DNA from: Acarospora socialis
Taxonomy: Eukaryota; Ascomycota; Lecanoromycetes; Acarosporales; Acarosporaceae
Assembly (NCBI GenBank): GCA_025617375.2
Contig: JAMYGW020000002.1
Coordinates: forward strand, 2,728,001 to 2,792,000
Length of the DNA stretch: 64,000 nt
Direction: 5' to 3'
The notes below the pieces were generated by a model that saw only the letters and a program-made list of their open reading frames with translations, was not told where the DNA came from and made no database searches. The position numbers were made by a program, and so were the translations under genes. Of this stretch, positions 58,470-64,000 are shown piece after piece; position 1 is the first letter of the stretch, and the number at the start of each line of letters is the position of its first letter.

Positions 58470-60059
58470 ATAATAATGATAAAATATTAATACAGAAATA
58501 TTTAAGTTTTTTCAGTCTCAATATTACAGTTATCATCAATTTTACAGTCATCATTGTCAGTATAATACACTAAGCTGAAATTACTATCACTATTATTTCT
58601 ACAGATAGTACTGAAATTATTGTTGCTATTATTATTAAAAACTATGCTGAAATCATTATTAAACTTATAATTAAAATCAATAAATATCACAATATCATCA
58701 ATGCACTTACAGTGTGTATTTCTCTCTGTATTTATATCAATAATATTTATCTTATACTTTATATTAATCTGATTATCATCAGTTAGCTTGCTCAATTTTT
58801 TGTTAAGTTTAATTTAAATATTAAATAATGAACATAATTAACAATTAAGAAAGATGACTGCAAAAAGCTCTGTAGTTATTTAAACTCATTGATGTTTATT
58901 TTTGTATATTTAATCATTAAAAACTTATTATATATAGAAAAGAAAATAAAAATTGTCAAGATTAATAACAGATTTCTTTTTAAGCATAGTGTGAAGATAA
59001 TACTCATTAATGAACAAATTAAAATACTGTGTCTAATTAAAATATTAGTAAGAATTCTTTTCAGACTTAAATAATTAAGACATTTTACATTGTGTATATC
59101 TCTTCTTTTATACTGACTGAAGTCTCAATTAATTTTGTTAAAAACATATATATATAGAATTTATCAGTAATTTTTGAATTGAAGATTATCTTGATTCTGA
59201 TGTAATAATTTAATATATATTTTTAAAAGATCTTGAAATTCAGAACTTGTGCTGCTTTGAAGAAAATTTTGAAGTTATAATTAAGTTCTTTATAAAATTC
59301 AGTTAATGAATTAGTAACAGCAGCAGATTATAATGAAAAATATTTTATTTTTTTTAATTCTTTTAATATTAATAATAAACTCTTCTTCATATTGTTCACA
59401 ATTGTGAGTCTTAATATCTATCTATCACAGATAGATAATCAGAGTAAATTTATAACAATGTAAGATATAATGATACACAAGCTGTTTAATGATAAAGCAA
59501 CACAATATATCTTTATTAATATCAAGACTAATTTCTGAAGAATCTTATGTGCAAAGAAGTTTCATACTTTATAGACTCTTACTTAACTATGCTTACTAAA
59601 AGTTGATGTCATGACTGTGTTAAAGTATTGTTTAAAGTGTTTTGACAGTTATTTTTCTCTTTTAATGCTAACTTTTCAGTGTCTTTATTGCATTAAAAGT
59701 TTGTTGTGATACTGCTGCAGTGTGAATATCTTGTTATATTATGTTGAGTTGCTGTTAACATCTCTTATTAAGTCTGATTTAATTTAGAAGAAATTTTCTT
59801 ATCATGTTCAATTAAATCTGATGATGTTATTCACAGAAAAGAAACAACAAAATACTTCTTATTTTCTTCTTTCTTTCTTTTCTCTTCATCTTTTCTTTAT
59901 ATATGTCATCAACAGCAAACTTTATGTCAACATTATCATGATGTGTTTCTTTCATTTTGATATCTTGTCACTTGTGCTATACAAGCTGCATTCTCATCAT
60001 TCTCATGTTATAATCATATCTGAAGAGATAAAATGCAAACTGACTTATATGTAAAAAGA
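58470..60059. other. AT-rich DNA, nothing recognised
   Basis: About 1.6 kb. A 97-codon minus-strand frame at 58,795-58,502 is rich in Asn, Asp and Ile and is most likely due to base composition. No element ends seen. Confidence 0.4.
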
Positions 60060-61507
60060 GCATTTAACAGGTTGTCTGTTAAGTAGAAGTTATGTGATAT
60101 TTTGACATGTTTAATGATGAATTTGATGAGCAAGTTCAACAGATTGCATAAACAAGTCATCTCAACAGACTTAATGACAAGATCAGTGAATAGACTCAGT
60201 ATATAGTCACAGTCATTTTTCTTATGAAAAGAATTGTGTTCAACTTAAATAACAATCTAAGCATTAAAGATCAGAATCATTTCAGATCAGCTTTTATATT
60301 AATAAGCACAAATTTTTAGTTCTTATACAAGAGAAATCTTCTGTGAGAACATTACACTTTGAACATTCTTAAAATATAAAAAGTATGATGTCTGACACAC
60401 AGAAGAATGTTTTAATCTTGTTTTTAAGATAAGTTTAAGCAAACTTATCTTTATCATCTACTTCAGATAGAATGACAGCACAATCAGTGATGATGTTAAC
60501 TTAAGTTATATAATTATCTCTGAGTGCATTTAAGATACAGATATTAAATATCTTTGATGAAAAATGAGAAAAATTGTAAATCTTTGTGACTAAACTTGAT
60601 CTGTACATTGAATTCAATCAATTAAAGTTTTAAATTAATTAAGAGAAAACATTGTTTGCAATGATTTATTTAGTGAATGCAGTCTTCAATTGAGTTGATC
60701 TTAAGCTGCATGAGTTTTTAGAAAAAAAGTATGAAGAATGCAACAATAATATGAAATTCATGTTCAATAACTACAATCAGTTCAAGAAGAAACTAAGAAA
60801 GATCTTTGAGATAATTAATGAGAAGAGAGCAGCAGAGAAATGAGTTCATATCTTGTGATAAAGTGAATTGACAACAGTATATGTCACAGAGTTTCAGTGA
60901 TTAACAGCACTTATCAGATGAAATAACAAAGTACTTATCTATTAGTATTATTGTAAGTTAAAAAAGTTCATCAAAGACAAAATAGTCTGAGCAAAATGAT
61001 CAGACAATCTTCAGAGAATGATTAATCTGAGTATTAACATTGATAGTTGTCAATGAAAATGTCAAATGAAGTACAAAAGATATTGAATGTCATCTATGAT
61101 AAAAGATTAAGAAAAAAGCTTCTGACTGTGAACAAAGAGATATATTTTACTGATATAATATAAAAGAATGAATTCTATAAATCTTAATATAATTGTGAAG
61201 TATCATCAGAAGTCATAAAAAACTAAATAAATAAAGTTTAAATACTGAACAGAGTGATTCAATAAGTCTCAGATGACACTGTAAAATAAGATGTGAATGT
61301 ATTATAATTGTGAAAAATCTAAACATCTTACTTGAGAATGTAACAGATCTTGAATGAATAGAAAAGATATTGCAGCAATAATGATCAAAACAAAAACAAA
61401 AAAATCAAATATAATGCATGATGCTCTGAACTAAACAGTCTGTTATGATGATCTGTGCTGAGTGCACATAAGTGATAAAAATAAAGTCAGATGATATTCA
61501 CAGAAGT
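60060..61507 (+). mobile_element. Truncated chromovirus copy G3 (partial LTR and gag)
   Basis: It aligns by eye with G1 from within the 5' LTR (LTR end at 60,356, ATTACA followed by CTTTGAAC as in G1) through gag to about G1 position 53,200. The start of the LTR and everything after gag are missing. It is broken and looks more decayed than G1. Confidence 0.82.
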
Positions 61508-61599
61508 TAATTATAGTCATCTTCTATCTTTTTTTTTTCACTCTGATGTCATACTCATACTGTAACTCTTGTGCATCACTTATGTTCTGTTCTGAAACT

Positions 61600-62920
61600 T
61601 ATTGATTATACTCAGTAAAGTAGTTCTTTTATCTAATTTTATATTATAACTTGTTTTTTTATTGTCATTTTTCTAAAATTTCTTCAATCTCATATTTCTC
61701 ACTTTCATCAATCAGTTCAAGAGATAAAAGCATTGATATTATATTCTTATCTTTGTGTTGATCATACAGCTTTAGATAGAAAACATGAGAAATATTATGA
61801 ATTTAATAAATAAAAAATAGATATAAACAATATACTTGCTTTCTGACAAGATCTGCAATGCAAAAGAGTTCTGCAAATTTATGTAAAAGTTTCTTATGAA
61901 ATTACTTCTGATTTAGATTCTTCATTTATAATAAGACAAGATTACTCTTATTATAAATCTTTTATTTATACTTTTAATTATAAATCTTAACTTATGATAT
62001 CACAGCACTTTCTTATCACTTCAACAGCTTTTCTTTAACAGTATGCAGCTTCTTTACTTTATTCTTGACTGTGAGTATCTTTTCTTTTCAAATGTTGTTT
62101 TCAATACTGTAACAAATGAAGACATTATAATCTGTGAGCACATAGTAGAGACTACATTTAAGTGTTGCTTACTTTGCATTTATATATGCAAATTTCACAA
62201 GAGATAATAAATTGACTTAATTATCTTGTTCATTGTTGCAATAACAGTGAAGATAATGTTTTAAAGTTTGATTTTAATGCTTGATTTGCTCATCTGTTTG
62301 TGAATGAAAGATGATGTTAAATTGACACTTAATCTTCATCTGATAGTATATTTCTGATTAATAACTGTTTGTAAAGATAGAATCTCTATTCAAAACAATT
62401 TCTTTGAATATTTCATAATGACATATTATTTCTTCAAAGAAAACATCAGCTAACTATATAGCAGTAAGAGTTTTATTTATAGAAATGTATTTTATCATCT
62501 TAATGTAACAATCAATCATAATTAAAATCACATCATACACACTGATATTACACTTACTTAATAACAATTTAGTAATCATATTCATGATTATTTCTTCTTA
62601 AAAATTATTTGAATGTGATAGTAACTGCATTTTGTTATATAAACAATGTCTTGATATCTTTGTTCTTTGACATACATCACATGAGAAGACATACTTCTTT
62701 GTATTCTTGATCAATTTCAATCAGTAATACTTGCATAACATTAACTTTAATGTCTGCTCAATATTAAAGTGTTTTGTTAGTTCATCATTATAATGATACT
62801 TCAGTAGCTTTGTTCTAACTGATGTTTTAGGTGATATATATAATTGTTCATTATAATGAAGTAATTTAGTTGAATTAAATGTTCATTTCAGACTTTCAAT
62901 GTGACAAAAACATTTTTCTT
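61600..62920 (-). mobile_element. Ty3/Gypsy integrase relic of another family
   Basis: On the minus strand near 62,310-62,200 the frame shows FHSQTDEQ followed by NQTLKHYLHCYC, the conserved core-end of Gypsy integrases (FHPQTDGQ...N..L..YLR). Zinc-binding-type sequence lies upstream near 62,690-62,620. It does not match the G1/G2 sequence closely, so it is a different family. No LTRs were found. Broken fragment. Confidence 0.68.
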
Positions 62921-62935
62921 TCATCTCACTTAGAG

Positions 62936-63122
62936 TAGCCCCACAGATCAGTATTTTTGACTTGTTTGACTCAGGGCTAAATCATTTTGAGACAATAAAT
63001 TACACACTTTGGTAATCTATGTTTAGAACAACCAGAAAATTGTAAATTACATGTAATCTATGTAATTTATTCTTTTATTACAGAAGGTGCACAGATTAAT
63101 ACTGACTCAAGTGACCACCCTA
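62936..63122. mobile_element. hAT-like MITE, second copy, inverted
   Basis: It is the reverse complement of the 43,212 copy over its whole length, with scattered differences and a few bases lost at one end (TAGCCCCACAGATCAGTATT). The right end CCACCCTA is intact. A clean target duplication is not visible; ACTTAGAG before and ACTTAGAT six bases after the element are a weak candidate. Confidence 0.85.
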
Positions 63123-64000
63123 ACTGCAACTTAGATGTAACAAAAAGAAGTAAGAAAATAAAAAGATTAAAACTAAAACTGTAAAGATCACATTAACAGA
63201 AAAAAATAATTCAACAAGATTTCTTAAATACAAAGTATGCTGTCTTCTTTAATCATCAGTACATAGTTTATCTAATTTAAACAAATTCTTCTCAAATCTC
63301 AATGTTCAGATAGCTTAAAGTAGTTGTTAATTTATTTCTTTTTAGCAACTTTAACATTAAAAAATAAATTCTATCTGTAATATCACTACTATCTCAGTTT
63401 TTAAATATAAAACAGATTTTATGAATCAAAACAGAATCAGTTTCTTGTTCTCACTTTAGAGTAAGCTCAAAGTTAATTGTTAGAGAATTCTTTCTGTCTT
63501 CAACTATTAGTGCTTACTTCATCAACCTGACAGTTAATAGAAGTCTGATGTCAACAATGTAAATATCTTCAGTGATCTATAAATACTTCAAGAGATGACA
63601 ACTATGAGTTTAAATAGACTGGTTGTCAAGTCAAATCAATATGTATATAGAAAAAAGTCTTGATCTGATAGTTCTGACCTGAAAAACAGGGTTGGGTTGG
63701 GTTTTTTAACTGAGTTGAGTTGTTTAACTGAGTTGAGTTGAATCACACATAAAAATCTGACCTGACCCGCTATAATGATTGTTATAAGATAAATTATCAA
63801 AAATACACTATATCACACATAAATTACCATTTTTAGGTGTTGCAAAGTATAAATTTCACATCCCGTATTTTATATCTTTATAAATTACATAGCTGCATAG
63901 CCTAAATTTAGGCCTACCCATGTCCATATGCATGCCTATGCGTAATTTATGCATATATGAAAATTGTTGGGTCGGTAGGAAATTCCTTTACCGACCCAGT
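63123..64000. other. AT-rich tail and return of CpG at window end
   Basis: No gene recognised. From about 63,690 the sequence has GGGTTGGGTTGGG and TAACTGAGTTGAGTTG repeats, and CpG reappears at about 63,766. A perfect hairpin ends the window: TGGGTCGGTA (63,968-63,977) and TACCGACCCA (63,989-63,998) around GGAAATTCCTT. This may be one end of a further small inverted-repeat element running past the window. Confidence 0.5.

Larger units (their letters stand above)
24851..63760. other. AT-rich, CpG-free block of decayed repeats
   Basis: About 39 kb with very low GC and no CpG that I could find. CpC/GpG is also very scarce, while CpA/TpG and CpT/ApG remain common. Most reading frames are interrupted, and related repeat copies differ almost only by transitions. 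This is the expected look of repeats after RIP-like mutation, although the dinucleotide context is unusual (see findings). Individual fossils are listed separately. Confidence 0.9.

Noticed and set aside
58502-58795. 97-codon Asn/Asp-rich minus-strand frame
   Set aside because: Length and content are near what AT-rich sequence gives by chance; no motif or neighbour supports it.

Overview
The window looks like nuclear DNA of a filamentous ascomycete (Pezizomycotina; a dothideomycete would fit, but the exact placement is inference). The reasons are the short 50-150 bp introns with GT...CTRAC...AG signals, the protein types, and the two-compartment layout: about 24.5 kb of CpG-containing, gene-bearing DNA followed by about 39 kb of AT-rich, CpG-free DNA full of decayed transposons. 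That layout is typical of fungi with repeat-induced point mutation (RIP).

Region 1 (1-24,600). In order: the 3' part of an Emi1-like twin-CX9C protein gene (+); an intronless cytosolic HSP70 gene (-) with a TATA box and heat-shock elements upstream; a long gene-poor stretch; the NADH-type glutamate synthase gene GLT1 (+, five exons) carrying a 613-residue in-frame intein; an Apc15-type anaphase-promoting complex subunit (+, two exons); a Bet1-type SNARE gene (-, four exons) that diverges from a four-exon gene with a STAND/NLR-type fungal N-terminal domain and a 15-bp minisatellite (+); and the H2A.Z chaperone gene CHZ1 (-, three exons including a 13-nt micro-exon). These are mostly unlinked housekeeping functions: nitrogen assimilation, protein folding, cell cycle, vesicle traffic and chromatin. 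They do not form a cluster or pathway.

Region 2 (about 24,850-63,760). I saw no CpG here and very little CpC/GpG. Fossil elements found: a solo LTR (target duplication AGAAC) inside an older LTR; a 2.98 kb LTR element with a retropepsin relic (target duplication GTTTT); a Ty1/Copia relic; two Ty3/Gypsy chromovirus copies of one family, one inserted inside an LTR of the other (target duplication CTCAA); a third truncated copy; a chromovirus pol fragment; and a different Gypsy integrase relic. Among them lie a decayed Upf1-like SF1 helicase gene, a relic frame with ten 48-bp repeats in a 192-bp higher-order pattern, a 30-bp repeat array, and two copies of a small hAT-like MITE, one with a perfect 8-bp target duplication. 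Base composition recovers over the last 250 bp.

Most notable: the GLT1 intein sits exactly before a cysteine of the iron-sulfur motif and has Asn in place of the usual Asp in its first LAGLIDADG motif; the dinucleotide pattern of the AT-rich block does not match textbook CpA-type RIP; both chromovirus copies keep an antisense Cys-rich reading frame; and the minisatellite of the STAND-like gene changes unit length, leaving a plausible C-terminal tail in another frame.
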